A DNA stretch of 56,800 bases from a bacterium (lineage in GTDB: Bacteria; Bdellovibrionota_C; UBA2361; SZUA-149; JAQTWB01): the NCBI GenBank assembly GCA_028689495.1, contig JAQTWB010000012.1, forward strand, positions 1 to 56,800. Reading direction: 5' to 3'. A program made the position numbers and the translations under genes. Under the pieces are notes generated by a model. The model searched no databases, was not told where the DNA came from, and saw nothing but the letters and a program-made list of their open reading frames with translations. Shown one piece after another: positions 35,054 through 43,904 of this stretch (position 1 is the stretch's first letter; every line of letters begins with the position of its first letter).

Positions 35054-36511
35054 TGACCTGACATCGGTAGTTGGGGTGTAGCGGCTTAACCCGATGGCCT
35101 CTATCGCTTTTACCGCTTCTTCGATGCGGTCGCTTACGCTAACTCCCCTATGCCAGTTGCCAAGAAAGGTTAGATGTGGTGCATGCCCGTCAACTTTTCT
35201 TTGCAGACTGTAGTGCCCCAGTGGGTAGGTGGGAATGGCAAAAGGGTAAAATGTTGTATTGATCACATGCGGAGCTTCCTTTAGTTGAAGGACTGTTTGG
35301 ATCTGGCTTAAAGCGGATAACAGTTTGTCTTTTTCCCTGATGTCAGCCATTTCGGGGAAAGTCCCTCCTCCGATAAAGCATGTAACAAGGTGCCATGCTT
35401 CGTCTCCACTACGTCCCGGGAAAAGGGAAGAGTTAAAAATAGCCCCGAGTAATCCCTGACTGAGGTGGGGGGGGGTCAGAAAGCCAAAACCGTCCAGTTG
35501 ATAATCTGACGATTTTTTATTGACTAGTAGATGAGCGACCCCCAAGGGGGCATAGGGGATCTTGCTTATTTCGCCGCTCAGAGTGTGATCGATTTCGCGT
35601 ATAAGAGTTGATGCGGCTGAGGCTTCAGTGGCAATGATCACTTGCCGACAAACGAGAGAAAAATTTTGGGGATTGGAGGATTGTTGGTCGATACCCTCGA
35701 CCTTCCACCTGAAATCATCCGAAGTTGTTCTTGTCAGACGGGTAACTTTTCCAGAGGTCATCAAGCGGTTCTTATCCAGTTTCGCCATTATTATATCCGG
35801 CAGAGTGCACATGCCGTTTTTAAATGAAAAGATCCCGCGTGTTGGAAGATTCGCCGGTTTGTCCGGTGCCGGTGGCGTGGAGATTTTTTTCTTCCTTTGT
35901 GTGAGGGCGCCTTTAAGTAGAGAACCGCAAGTTTGTTCCCAATCCCAGATGACAGGCAGTGAGGAGCGGACGCTCAGGTTTTTTATATTGGCGGCCCAAA
36001 CGCCTGAAAGCATGGCGGCGAGCACATTGTTTGTGAATTCTTCGCCAAAATGCCGGCAGGAAAAGTCATGTACGCTTTCATCATTCGCTGTGGATCGTCT
36101 GGTGAAAACTTCAGTGAGCAATCTGACTTTCCCTTTTAGGCCAAGGAAAGGTGAGGTGATAAACTGTAGTGGGTCTTGGGGTGCAGCAAGAAGATTAATG
36201 CCCAGATCGGGGCGATGAAAGTATCGATTTTTTGCCAATCGGCTTGCACCGATGACCTGATCCTCAAGGCCGAGTTCCGCAATCAGACGCATTATTCCAG
36301 GTTTAACAAGGCAGCTGTTAGGTCCCGTTTCCAGCAGTGCCTTATCAACAGTGATGGTATTAATTACGCCACCGACCTTGTTTTCCGCCTCGATAAGCAG
36401 GAACTTGATGCCTTTCTTTTGTGCCTCATATGCTGCCGTCAGGCCGCCGATGCCAGCGCCGATAATTAGAAGATCGACTGACTGTGGGATGATACAGCAG
36501 CTGATGGTCAT
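35048..36511 (-). CDS. hemY: Protoporphyrinogen oxidase, HemY/PPOX type
   Basis: FAD enzyme that oxidises protoporphyrinogen IX (or coproporphyrinogen III in some lineages) in haem synthesis. The 487 residues start with the dinucleotide-binding motif LLIIGAGIGGLTAAYEA and the second block LIEAENKVGGVINT. Later segments include FAIPTYPLGHY and a C-terminal FLGNWHRGVSVSDRIEEAVKA, which closes the FAD site. AAGGAAG lies about 5 nt before the ATG. Downstream of hemE, with a palindromic repeat filling the junction; no ferrochelatase gene is present. Confidence 0.93.
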   Translation of the reverse strand: MTISCCIIPQSVDLLIIGAGIGGLTAAYEAQKKGIKFLLIEAENKVGGVINTITVDKALLETGPNSCLVKPGIMRLIAELGLEDQVIGASRLAKNRYFHRPDLGINLLAAPQDPLQFITSPFLGLKGKVRLLTEVFTRRSTANDESVHDFSCRHFGEEFTNNVLAAMLSGVWAANIKNLSVRSSLPVIWDWEQTCGSLLKGALTQRKKKISTPPAPDKPANLPTRGIFSFKNGMCTLPDIIMAKLDKNRLMTSGKVTRLTRTTSDDFRWKVEGIDQQSSNPQNFSLVCRQVIIATEASAASTLIREIDHTLSGEISKIPYAPLGVAHLLVNKKSSDYQLDGFGFLTPPHLSQGLLGAIFNSSLFPGRSGDEAWHLVTCFIGGGTFPEMADIREKDKLLSALSQIQTVLQLKEAPHVINTTFYPFAIPTYPLGHYSLQRKVDGHAPHLTFLGNWHRGVSVSDRIEEAVKAIEAIGLSRYTPTTDVRSL

Positions 36512-36528
36512 AGATCTTCCTTGCTAGC

Positions 36529-36591
36529 TATCCCGGCAATTGCACGTAAGTTCACAACCTCACGACGGGCTTACATGCAATATCCGGGCTA
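36529..36591. repeat. Complete 63-bp copy of the inverted-arm repeat, overlapping the hemE 3' end
   Basis: Left arm CCCGGCAATTGCACGTAAG from 36529, right arm CTTACATGCAATATCCGGGC ending 36591. The flanks AGCTA/TAGCT extend the palindrome slightly. It encodes the last 12 residues and the stop of hemE and ends 18 nt before the hemY start, leaving the hemY ribosome binding site just outside. Confidence 0.9.
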
Positions 36592-37613
36592 TAGCTTTTA
36601 ACCTGATTAATCAGATCCAGAACGGCGCTTTCCGGTGTTTCTTGCAGTATACCGTGTCCAAGATTGGCAATATATCCTGGTCGTGCGGAAAAGTTTTCAA
36701 GCATAGACCGGACTTTTTGTGTTCGGAGTGCAGGAGGCGCAAAAAGCGAAACCGGGTCGAGGTTCCCTTGAATTACAGTTTCAGATTTTAATCTGGCAAG
36801 GGCATCTGAGGGGTCAGTTCGCCAGTCCAGGCTCAGACATTTTGCTCCTGATTCTTCCATTGTTTCAAGCAAGTGACTTGAGCCATTGACATACAGAATA
36901 ACTGGTGTGTCCGTTGTCTGCACAGCATTGATAACTCGTGTGATATAGGGCAAGGAGAATCGGCGGTAAGATTCTTCGTCCAGTAGACCGCCCCATGTAT
37001 CAAATATCTGCACTGCATCTGCACCACCAGCTATTTGAGCCGCCAGATAACCAATAGTTGTAGTTGTTAGTTGGTCGAGGAGAGTTTGCATTGCCTGTGG
37101 ATGTTGTTCGGCAAAAACAGGCACACCTTGAAAGCCCTTGTATGGACCATGCTCAATTAAATAGCAGGCCAGGGTCCATGGTGCTCCGGCAAAGCCAAGT
37201 ACTGCCTTTGGTGATTCTCCACACGCCAGAGTGTCCTTAAGGCGGGAGATAACTTTTGGCACAATACTATAGGCGTCATATTCGCTAACGACCAAATTTT
37301 CTATGTCCTCCGGTTTTTTGATGGGATTGGCGATGTGTGGTCCCGGAGCAAAGTCAATCGTCACGCCCAATCCTTCAAGGGGGAGCAGAATGTCGGCAAA
37401 AACAATTGCCGCATCCATATCAAATTCGGTTACTGGCAGCATTGATACTTCATAAGCAATGTCGGCACTGCGGCATATTTCGAGAAAACTGTGACGACTT
37501 TTAATAGCGCGGTAACTTGCCTGGTAACGGCCAGCCTGGCGCATCAGCCATACGGGAGGACGAGTCAGAGGTTCACGGTTCAGGGCCTGAACAAGTAGTG
37601 GCCGATTGTTCAT
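36552..37613 (-). CDS. hemE: Uroporphyrinogen decarboxylase
   Basis: Decarboxylates uroporphyrinogen III to coproporphyrinogen III. The 353 residues contain the signature RPPVWLMRQAGRYQASYR, FSDI-region equivalent VFADILLPLEGLG, and GFAGAPWTLACYLIEH. The family normally ends soon after the NLGHGIL and the following helix (here LDLINQVKSYS). In this protein 10-12 extra residues (PDIACKPVVRL) follow that are encoded by the repeat at 36529-36591. First gene of a hemE-hemY pair. Confidence 0.95.
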   Translation of the reverse strand: MNNRPLLVQALNREPLTRPPVWLMRQAGRYQASYRAIKSRHSFLEICRSADIAYEVSMLPVTEFDMDAAIVFADILLPLEGLGVTIDFAPGPHIANPIKKPEDIENLVVSEYDAYSIVPKVISRLKDTLACGESPKAVLGFAGAPWTLACYLIEHGPYKGFQGVPVFAEQHPQAMQTLLDQLTTTTIGYLAAQIAGGADAVQIFDTWGGLLDEESYRRFSLPYITRVINAVQTTDTPVILYVNGSSHLLETMEESGAKCLSLDWRTDPSDALARLKSETVIQGNLDPVSLFAPPALRTQKVRSMLENFSARPGYIANLGHGILQETPESAVLDLINQVKSYSPDIACKPVVRL

Positions 37614-37676
37614 GGTTAACTCCGCTTGTCTGCTAAGGGGTCAATATTTTCGAGTCCTGGTGAGACCGGAATCGGG

Positions 37677-38462
37677 TTAGGCGTTTAATTGGTGAATACG
37701 CTTTCTTCTGCTTGATGTCGACAGACGCAGGAACAGGTTGCCGCGAAAGACCATCATGAAATGTGTCAGCAGCAGTGCGACAGGGAGTCCCAATCCGTAA
37801 AATAAATCTCCGGAATTTCTGAGGACACCAAGAATGATTCCTAGATACACTCTCCAGAAATCAATCAGGTTAATTTGCGAGACAATATAGGTAAATTCTG
37901 TAAACGATGAGCGAAAAAAAAGTGGGCCGAAAAAAACAGAGAAAGGCAGGAACCACTCCAGAGCGTTGTCTCTGATTAGGTAATAGCTTTCTTCGGCTGC
38001 CTGGATAAATCCTCCGCCTTTCAGATAAGTTAATTCAGGTAACGGATTAAGCACGACAAAAAGCACCAGATTTACTGCGGCGACAGCAAAGGCATTATTG
38101 AGTAATCCGCCTCCTAGTAGGGTAACGATCCAGAGGGCAAAGAGGACATTAAGTACCGAGGGGAAGATGGCGATAGTTTCGCCCCACAACTCGTTAAGGA
38201 CAACCTTCTCTTTGTTAATTGCGTGTAGCACAAGGCAATAATAATTTGCAGCGATCAGGGTGTTCACGAGACCAAAGATCAGGCCACCGACAAACCCATG
38301 AAGAACAAATGAGAAAAGATTTTGAAAGAGCGATAGTGCAAGGATGTAGATAAAAGGAGCAATTATTCCAGGCCAGGCTTTAATCATTCCAAGAACACTA
38401 TCCCGACCGCAATCCCGGTAAAGTAAAATAGATGAGGTCATAAGCTTTGGGAAGTCTTTCAC
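37677..38462 (-). CDS. Polytopic membrane protein of unknown function
   Basis: A 261-residue hydrophobic protein with about five to six membrane segments (for example IIAPFIYILALSLFQNLFSFVL, FVGGLIFGLVNTLIAANYYCL, FAVAAVNLVLFVVLN) and a basic C-terminus (TSSRRKRIHQLN). No family recognised. Its start overlaps the end of pcnB by 4 nt, so the two are translationally coupled. Confidence 0.82.
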   Translation of the reverse strand: MKDFPKLMTSSILLYRDCGRDSVLGMIKAWPGIIAPFIYILALSLFQNLFSFVLHGFVGGLIFGLVNTLIAANYYCLVLHAINKEKVVLNELWGETIAIFPSVLNVLFALWIVTLLGGGLLNNAFAVAAVNLVLFVVLNPLPELTYLKGGGFIQAAEESYYLIRDNALEWFLPFSVFFGPLFFRSSFTEFTYIVSQINLIDFWRVYLGIILGVLRNSGDLFYGLGLPVALLLTHFMMVFRGNLFLRLSTSSRRKRIHQLNA

Positions 38463-40219
38463 TTGCGATTCTCCGGCCTTGGTCCTTTCCGCTGGCGCCG
38501 TGGACGTCTTCTGCCTGCGGCTGCAGAGTTATTATTGCGTTTGGGCAGCGGCGCATCTTCGAGAAACTCCAGCCAGAAGCTCACAGCATGTTTGCTTTCC
38601 TCGGTTGGTGTGCACAGGTCGAGTAACTGCAGCGATATTTCGAAATATGATTTTCTGTACACTTCCTGAGCCGAACGATGTCCGTTCGCTGCTTCAATCA
38701 GCGCCATACGTCCGGAAAGCAGCAGTTCCATTTTCTCACGGTCGGCTCGATAGACGCCCATTGGTAGGAAAAGTTTATTGATTAGGTGTCGGGTGGGATT
38801 GACCGCACTTTCTGGAAGGTCACTGTTTTCGCAGTCTTCATCAAGGGACATGGATTCAACCTGCGGTTCAACGGGTGATTCACCAGACCCGGGTAACGGG
38901 AGACATTCGCTATCTCGATCGTTTTTGTTTAAATATGGTTCGTCCGGGACAAACTTTTCGGCGGGTGATTCTCCTTCGGACAGGTTTGGTGAATCGATAT
39001 CGCCCGAGGGCTTTCGGCGTCTTCGCTTGCCGGCAGTTCTCATGGCGCTAATCGGACTTTTACCCCACAGCGAGCGCTGAATTTCTATATCTGCGGGTGG
39101 TAAAGTTGAGAAAAAGTTTTCATCAACTTCACCAAGCATCATTGAAAGCAGCATTACCGAAACGGGAACATCCGAACCGAGAGCTGCGGCCTTGTCAATT
39201 TTACGTAAGGTCCCTGACCATCGTTCTTTGATCATTGAGACGCGGCTCTGGTTTACGTATTTTACCGGGGAGAAAATATGGGGCAGTATGCTTGTGTCTT
39301 CCATAAGCTCAAACGAGTGTCTGGAGTAACCGCCTTTAAGTTCTTTTAGAAATTCCTCATACACTCTCACTTGAGAGCACTCAGCGATTAGCTCAGCAAG
39401 CGCATGGATTGCATTCAGTGTTGTTTCTTCGATTTGAAAACCAGTGCGTGCTGCGTGGCGCACTGCTCGAATCATGCGAACAGGATCTTCGCGGAAGCGA
39501 ACTGCCGGGTCGCCGATTGTCTTGACGGTAGCTTCTTCAAGGTCTTTGACGCCACCGACGTAATCAATTACCGCAAACGATCGCAAGTCGTAGAACAGGC
39601 CATTTATTGTCAGGTCACGGCGATAGGCGTCACTTTCAATATTTCCGTAAACATTATCACGAGTGATGATTGACGTGCTTTCCACATCATCACTGTCCTC
39701 TGCGTTATCGCGGAAGGTCGAGACTTCGAATATTTTGCCACCATTAAAGTAGACATGATTAAGTCTGAATCGACGGCCAATAATTCGGCTATTACGGAAT
39801 AGTCGATGCACATCATTCGTTGAAGCATCGGTGGCAATATCGAAATCCTTTGGCTGTCTGCCGATCAGCAAGTCGCGCACACCACCACCGACGATAAATG
39901 CTTTGTAGCCAGCATTTAGCAGGCGGTAAACGACCTTCAGAGCATCGGGATCAATGAGAGAGCGGGAAATTCCGTGAAACTCCCTCGGGAGCAGCATAGG
40001 AAGGCCCGGAAGGTCGGGGTAAAAACGTTGACGCAAGAAGGCCGCACGTTTGTTATATTCCGGGTTATTGAGCAGTCTGGCTGGTAGGAGTTCCAATGCA
40101 CAACCGGGAGTGTCCTGGTCTCCTTCGATTTCGGCACTGAGGTTTATTTCAACCGATGAATCCGGCTGTAATGCTGAAGAGGCTTGTTCTTCTGGGGCGC
40201 TTGGTGACGGTTGGCTCAT
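38459..40219 (-). CDS. pcnB: Poly(A) polymerase, PcnB type
   Basis: Adds 3' poly(A) tails to RNA. The nucleotidyltransferase head is clear: FIVGGGVRDLLIGRQPKDFDIATDA with the DxD metal site, then the PcnB-type block NSRIIGRRFRLNHVYF and VSTFRDN, which separate it from CCA enzymes. At 586 residues it is longer than E. coli PcnB (about 450). It has an acidic/Ser-rich N-terminal leader, a charged insert around residues 385-465 starting RTAGKRRRRKPSGD, and an Arg-rich tail ending RRRPRRQRKGPRPENRK. A 14-bp tandem duplication lies just upstream of its start. Confidence 0.92.
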   Translation of the reverse strand: MSQPSPSAPEEQASSALQPDSSVEINLSAEIEGDQDTPGCALELLPARLLNNPEYNKRAAFLRQRFYPDLPGLPMLLPREFHGISRSLIDPDALKVVYRLLNAGYKAFIVGGGVRDLLIGRQPKDFDIATDASTNDVHRLFRNSRIIGRRFRLNHVYFNGGKIFEVSTFRDNAEDSDDVESTSIITRDNVYGNIESDAYRRDLTINGLFYDLRSFAVIDYVGGVKDLEEATVKTIGDPAVRFREDPVRMIRAVRHAARTGFQIEETTLNAIHALAELIAECSQVRVYEEFLKELKGGYSRHSFELMEDTSILPHIFSPVKYVNQSRVSMIKERWSGTLRKIDKAAALGSDVPVSVMLLSMMLGEVDENFFSTLPPADIEIQRSLWGKSPISAMRTAGKRRRRKPSGDIDSPNLSEGESPAEKFVPDEPYLNKNDRDSECLPLPGSGESPVEPQVESMSLDEDCENSDLPESAVNPTRHLINKLFLPMGVYRADREKMELLLSGRMALIEAANGHRSAQEVYRKSYFEISLQLLDLCTPTEESKHAVSFWLEFLEDAPLPKRNNNSAAAGRRRPRRQRKGPRPENRK

Positions 40220-40222
40220 TTC

Positions 40223-40250
40223 CTAGTGGTTATCAACTAGTGGTAATCAA
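40223..40250. repeat. 14-bp near-perfect tandem duplication at the pcnB start
   Basis: CTAGTGGTTATCAA (40223-40236) and CTAGTGGTAATCAA (40237-40250), 13 of 14 identical. On the minus strand the second copy carries the stop codon of the 107-residue gene and the first copy leads into the AGGAA before pcnB. Confidence 0.85.
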
Positions 40251-40560
40251 TCTGCGATACACCTTCCGTATAATCGGAGGGGACCAGCTGGGGAACAATT
40301 GTCGGCTCAATTAAAGAAGCCAAACCCTGAAATATTTTTACTTCGTGCAAGGCACCAAGTTTATTGCCCGCTGCGCATTGTAATTGCAAGCGGTTAGCAG
40401 TTTTCCTCATCGTTTGGGCTAGTTCCAAGTGAGATTTAAGCACTTGATAGCGGCTGAGCTCACCCACCTTTCTGTTGGTCAATGTTCTTTTTTCCCGCTC
40501 GATGACTCGCTCCAGTCTCAGGATAACACCGAAGACTTTCTGTATGTTTACATGTTCCAT
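40237..40560 (-). CDS. Small helical protein, possibly FlgN-like
   Basis: A 107-residue protein with a long amphipathic helix region (LRLERVIEREKRTLTNRKVG, LSRYQVLKSHLELAQTMRK) and no signal peptide. The pattern of an early Glu-rich helix followed by a Lys and Leu-rich helix recalls flagellar chaperones such as FlgN, but the match is weak and it is shorter than most. It sits upstream of pcnB with a 17-nt gap. No clear ribosome binding site. Treat as unknown. Confidence 0.6.
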   Translation of the reverse strand: MEHVNIQKVFGVILRLERVIEREKRTLTNRKVGELSRYQVLKSHLELAQTMRKTANRLQLQCAAGNKLGALHEVKIFQGLASLIEPTIVPQLVPSDYTEGVSQIDYH

Positions 40561-40686
40561 TAACGCAGCGCACGTAATTATTAAGTGAAATTTCAGATAC
40601 TTGGCAAGATCGGACTAACGTATAGCGATATTCGCGATATTCCAGGTGATATCATTGCTGCTCATAATACTAAGCTGGTATTCGAC

Positions 40687-41520
40687 TTAGGCCCAAGTAA
40701 TTGCGGTCATGGGCATATTTTTAGCAGCAAGCAGGCGGATAATACCCTCACGGCATTCCGGCGCAAGTCTCAGTGAATCGTTATTTGCGTAAAGGTCAAG
40801 ATAATGGCTGATTTTCTCAGGATCAGTGAAGGAAGTACCTCTCTGGTGGTTAATCTCGGTCAGGTAACTTAATGCCTGGGCCTTATGTCGGATGGCAAAA
40901 GCGACACTTTGCGCAAGAATTGAGCTGATGTCTTTGATATGCTCATTTCCAAGTGCTTTGCGGATGACGTTTATGCCAAGGGGGAGTGGGAGGCTTGTCG
41001 AGACCTGCCAAAGAGAGGCCAGATTTTCAACCTCGATAAAACCCCATGAGGGGAACGCAACCTGACCCTCATGTATCAAAAGTGCGGCATCAACCTCTCC
41101 TGTTTTTAGGGACTGAAAGACATTTTCGAAAGGTTCAATTGGGATAGTTACCAGCTGGGCACTGGGCAACGCCTGTGAAAGGACCAGAGCTGCAGTTGTG
41201 GTTGAGCCGGGAATGGCTATGCGCGCATTATCCAGGTCCTTACGGCAAAAGCCCGGCTTGGCGACGACTACCGGTCCGTAACCCCGTCCGATACTGGCGC
41301 CACTGTCGAGGATTGCGTAGTTTTTGGCGCAGTCACTATAGGCAGCAACCGAGATAGCGACGATGTCGCTGCTTACCATCGCGGCCATTGTGTTCAGGGT
41401 CTGTGTATCATGAGCCGAAAAGCTAAACCTATAAGGGGCCGTGCTTATCCTGCCGGTAACTATCGCCCAGAAGAGGAAGTAGTCATCGCTGTCAGGGCTG
41501 TGAGCAACCGTGATTTTCAT
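40687..41520 (-). CDS. MqnA/MqnD-family protein (possible futalosine pathway enzyme)
   Basis: A 277-residue protein with a periplasmic-binding-protein-like fold but no signal peptide. It starts MKITVAHSPDSDDYFLFWAI, matching the MqnD family opening, and has IAIPGSTTTAALVL and VDAALLIHEGQV, both characteristic. MqnD makes 1,4-dihydroxy-6-naphthoate for menaquinone; some family members are other binding proteins. No other futalosine pathway gene is seen nearby, so the exact reaction is uncertain. Only 6 nt after the CDGSH gene, in the same direction. Confidence 0.8.
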   Translation of the reverse strand: MKITVAHSPDSDDYFLFWAIVTGRISTAPYRFSFSAHDTQTLNTMAAMVSSDIVAISVAAYSDCAKNYAILDSGASIGRGYGPVVVAKPGFCRKDLDNARIAIPGSTTTAALVLSQALPSAQLVTIPIEPFENVFQSLKTGEVDAALLIHEGQVAFPSWGFIEVENLASLWQVSTSLPLPLGINVIRKALGNEHIKDISSILAQSVAFAIRHKAQALSYLTEINHQRGTSFTDPEKISHYLDLYANNDSLRLAPECREGIIRLLAAKNMPMTAITWA

Positions 41521-41526
41521 ATTTTG

Positions 41527-41769
41527 TTAAGGGAGTTTTTTGTGGGCACCGTCACAAAAAGGTGCATTGCAGGTAATTTTGCAGTCACAGAGGGCGACAC
41601 GTTTTTTTTCAATGATTTCGAATTGCATCGGGCTGAAAGTGGTTCCGGAGTGAGAACCATCACAGAATGGTTGGGAGGCCGAGCGGCCGCAGCTACACCA
41701 ATAGTAGGTTCCCGGTTCCAGTTCGACGATACTTGGAGCCTTGGCAGCAACAACAGGTTTTTCTGACAT
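41527..41769 (-). CDS. Double CDGSH iron-sulfur protein
   Basis: An 80-residue protein with two CDGSH-type [2Fe-2S] motifs: CSCGRSASQPFCDGSH and CDCKITCNAPFCDGAH. Each has three Cys plus one His ligand in the C-x-C-x(n)-F-C-D-G-x-H order. Such small tandem CDGSH proteins are thought to carry electrons or clusters. Located immediately upstream of the MqnA/D-family gene, and probably the first gene of that transcript. Confidence 0.93.
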   Translation of the reverse strand: MSEKPVVAAKAPSIVELEPGTYYWCSCGRSASQPFCDGSHSGTTFSPMQFEIIEKKRVALCDCKITCNAPFCDGAHKKLP

Positions 41770-42000
41770 TGGACGTGATCCTTATGGAAAGGGCGTGGGT
41801 TGATGAGTTTGGTTTACGAAGCTACTATCTAGCACTTTGATCTTCGCTGGTGCAATATCCCGCTTCTTGTCTTACTATGGCAGGGTTATTGAGTATGGGT
41901 CTGAACGGCTCCAGATAGTATGCGCTTGAATCCTGTACATTGATATCGCGTTTGTTTTGTTCGGTCGGGTATCGATCCGGACAATTAATGAGAGATTACT

Positions 42001-42423
42001 ATGAGCAAAAGCTATAATTTTCGTCGACAGCTGATTCTCGCTGGATTCGCGGCAGTGTTTTTTTCTTTATCTATCACCGCTTGTCAAAAGGCCCTTCCAT
42101 ATTCAGATCCCGATTCAGTGGCCCAGAAGTCATCACGGGAAGTGCAGCAGACACTGACAGAAGTGCGTTCAATGGGAGCGCTGTGCAAGATTGAAGGTGA
42201 GAAGGCAAAGCAGCTGGTTGATCGTCTCAATGTGCTGGAAAAGCGTTTGGCCTTACTGGAGGCGGCGGGGAAAAAAAGTGGTGCGACTATATCTTCCCTA
42301 CAGCGTCAATTAGCCAGTTGTCGTCATAAATCCAAGGATTGTAAGTCTGCGCCTCTTGATGTGAAGGAATATTCTCCGTCTGATGCTCCTCCGGGCTGGG
42401 CGGCACCAGCGGCGAAACATTGA
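42001..42423 (+). CDS. Small lipoprotein with coiled coil
   Basis: A 140-residue protein with a signal peptide ending ITAC (lipobox). A coiled-coil region follows (VDRLNVLEKRLALLEAAG, ISSLQRQLASC), with further cysteines (LCKIEG, SCRHKSKDCK). No family recognised. A 231-bp gap lies upstream. It is 27 nt before trmB and may be co-transcribed. Confidence 0.78.
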   Translation: MSKSYNFRRQLILAGFAAVFFSLSITACQKALPYSDPDSVAQKSSREVQQTLTEVRSMGALCKIEGEKAKQLVDRLNVLEKRLALLEAAGKKSGATISSLQRQLASCRHKSKDCKSAPLDVKEYSPSDAPPGWAAPAAKH

Positions 42424-42450
42424 GTCGTTATAGATTGAGGGTGTGACGAG

Positions 42451-43095
42451 GTGGTTAACAATCCATATCGAGGTCGAGCTGCTGAATTTCCGGGCAGGCT
42501 TTTTAATTTCCCGGATGGTGAAGCTGATGTTGATATCTCGGCGCAGCTTGCTGAGGCAGAGCACACTTATCTGGAGTTTGGTTCTGGCTCTGGGGGACAT
42601 TTGATTGATCGGGCTCTTTTGCAACCTGACGCAGGTTTTTGGGGCTTTGAGTTGCGGTACAAGCGTGCCGTGCGGACTGTAGAGAAAGCACAGGTGCGGG
42701 GGGCGGAGAACGTATTTGTTTTACGGACCAGGGCTGAATCGGCGGAAAAATTTTTCCCCAATCATAGTATTGCGGGGATTTATGTGAATTTTGCTGACCC
42801 GTGGGCTAAACAAAAGCAACACAAACATCGTTTGATGAATGAGCAGTTACTGAATTCGGCGCACAGACTCCTTTCGTCGGATGGTTTTCTTGCCGTGAAA
42901 ACTGATCATGAAGAGTATTTTGATTATTTCTTGGAACGCGTTGAGTGCGATGAGCGGTTTGTTGTGCAAGAGTTTTCAAGAGATTTACACAATAGTGATT
43001 ATCTGTCGGACAATGTAATGACAGAGTTCGAAAAACTTTTTACATCCCAAGGTATGCCAGTATTTTATGTGAGGCTCTCGCGGCGGTCTGTTTGA
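42451..43095 (+). CDS. trmB: tRNA (guanine-N7-)-methyltransferase
   Basis: SAM-dependent m7G46 methylation of tRNA. The 214 residues include LEFGSGSGGHLIDRAL (SAM motif), GFELRYKRAVRTVEKA and the TrmB signature region NFADPWAKQKQHKHRLM, a variant of the common FPDPWPKKRHHKRR. The Asp and the basic residues are kept; the first Pro is Ala and the second is Ala. Start is GTG at 42451 with GAGG about 10 nt upstream. Confidence 0.9.
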   Translation: MVNNPYRGRAAEFPGRLFNFPDGEADVDISAQLAEAEHTYLEFGSGSGGHLIDRALLQPDAGFWGFELRYKRAVRTVEKAQVRGAENVFVLRTRAESAEKFFPNHSIAGIYVNFADPWAKQKQHKHRLMNEQLLNSAHRLLSSDGFLAVKTDHEEYFDYFLERVECDERFVVQEFSRDLHNSDYLSDNVMTEFEKLFTSQGMPVFYVRLSRRSV

Positions 43096-43212
43096 TTTTC
43101 CGTGACGATAATCGACTGGATAAAGCACTAAGATTAATGCATACAGAGTTCAGGCAAGTATCTGCAAGGCGTTCTGACAGCCTATGTCGGATTAAGTTTG
43201 GTTCGCTATGGC

Positions 43213-43719
43213 TTAATTCCTCGCTGGACCGTTTACTTCCTCCAGGCTGACTTGTCTTGGTGGTGTGTTAAGTGCTCTGCGAATATCTTCCGGGATTTCC
43301 GGGGTAGGACCTTCAAGCTGAGCTTTCAAATCTGCCGGGAGTTCTGGGGGAGGCCCCTCGAGTTGAGCGCGAAGATCTGCGGGCAGTTCAGGTGGTTGAC
43401 TGTTTAGCTGTTGCTGAAATTCTGCTGGAAGCATGGCGGGATCGGTGACGAGATTGCCACTTTGTTCAGGCGAAGGAGCCTTTGCGTTTGTAGCGGCATT
43501 CAGTGTCGCTATTGGCGAGGCAACATTGTTTGTGGCGGCAGTATTTTCACTTTTTGTTGTTGAAGAAATTCCTTTGGGCGTTGCATTCGATTGGTCTGCG
43601 GGCGGTACATTTGCGATGGCGTCAGATTTGGATACCGTTTCAGGCGATCTGGTAAAATAGACGGCAAGGAAAGCGGCGGTTACCAGGGCAATAGCGGCAA
43701 TATTCTTATGGCTTAACAT
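43213..43719 (-). CDS. Membrane-anchored Pro-rich protein with four 15-residue repeats
   Basis: A 168-residue protein with an N-terminal signal anchor (IAAIALVTAAFLAVYF) and a Ser/Thr/Ala/Asn-rich linker. Four tandem 15-residue units follow at about 97-156: LPAEFQQQLNSQPPE, LPADLRAQLEGPPPE, LPADLKAQLEGPTPE and IPEDIRRALNTPPRQ. Each unit looks like a short amphipathic helix closed by prolines. No family recognised. The repeat makes local duplication at DNA level as well. Confidence 0.78.
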   Translation of the reverse strand: MLSHKNIAAIALVTAAFLAVYFTRSPETVSKSDAIANVPPADQSNATPKGISSTTKSENTAATNNVASPIATLNAATNAKAPSPEQSGNLVTDPAMLPAEFQQQLNSQPPELPADLRAQLEGPPPELPADLKAQLEGPTPEIPEDIRRALNTPPRQVSLEEVNGPARN

Positions 43720-43904
43720 ACCTGAGAAACTCCTGCTACGTTGGTCAAGGACATGATCCTCGCCACATTTTTTAAATATCGGTCCCGGTGGGGGTTATCG
43801 CCGAGCCATTTATGGTTACCCTTCCCGGATTCCAGACGCCATTAGTTGGATACTAGACGTTTGTCCAGTTGAAGTTATTTACTGTCGCTTGAGGAGGGGG
43901 CTAT

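Noticed and set aside
36540-36791. Plus-strand frame starting in the hemE repeat
   Set aside because: Antisense to hemE; its start comes from the repeat arm.
40585-40776. 63-codon plus-strand frame
   Set aside because: Overlaps the 3' end of the MqnA/D-family gene on the opposite strand and has no support.
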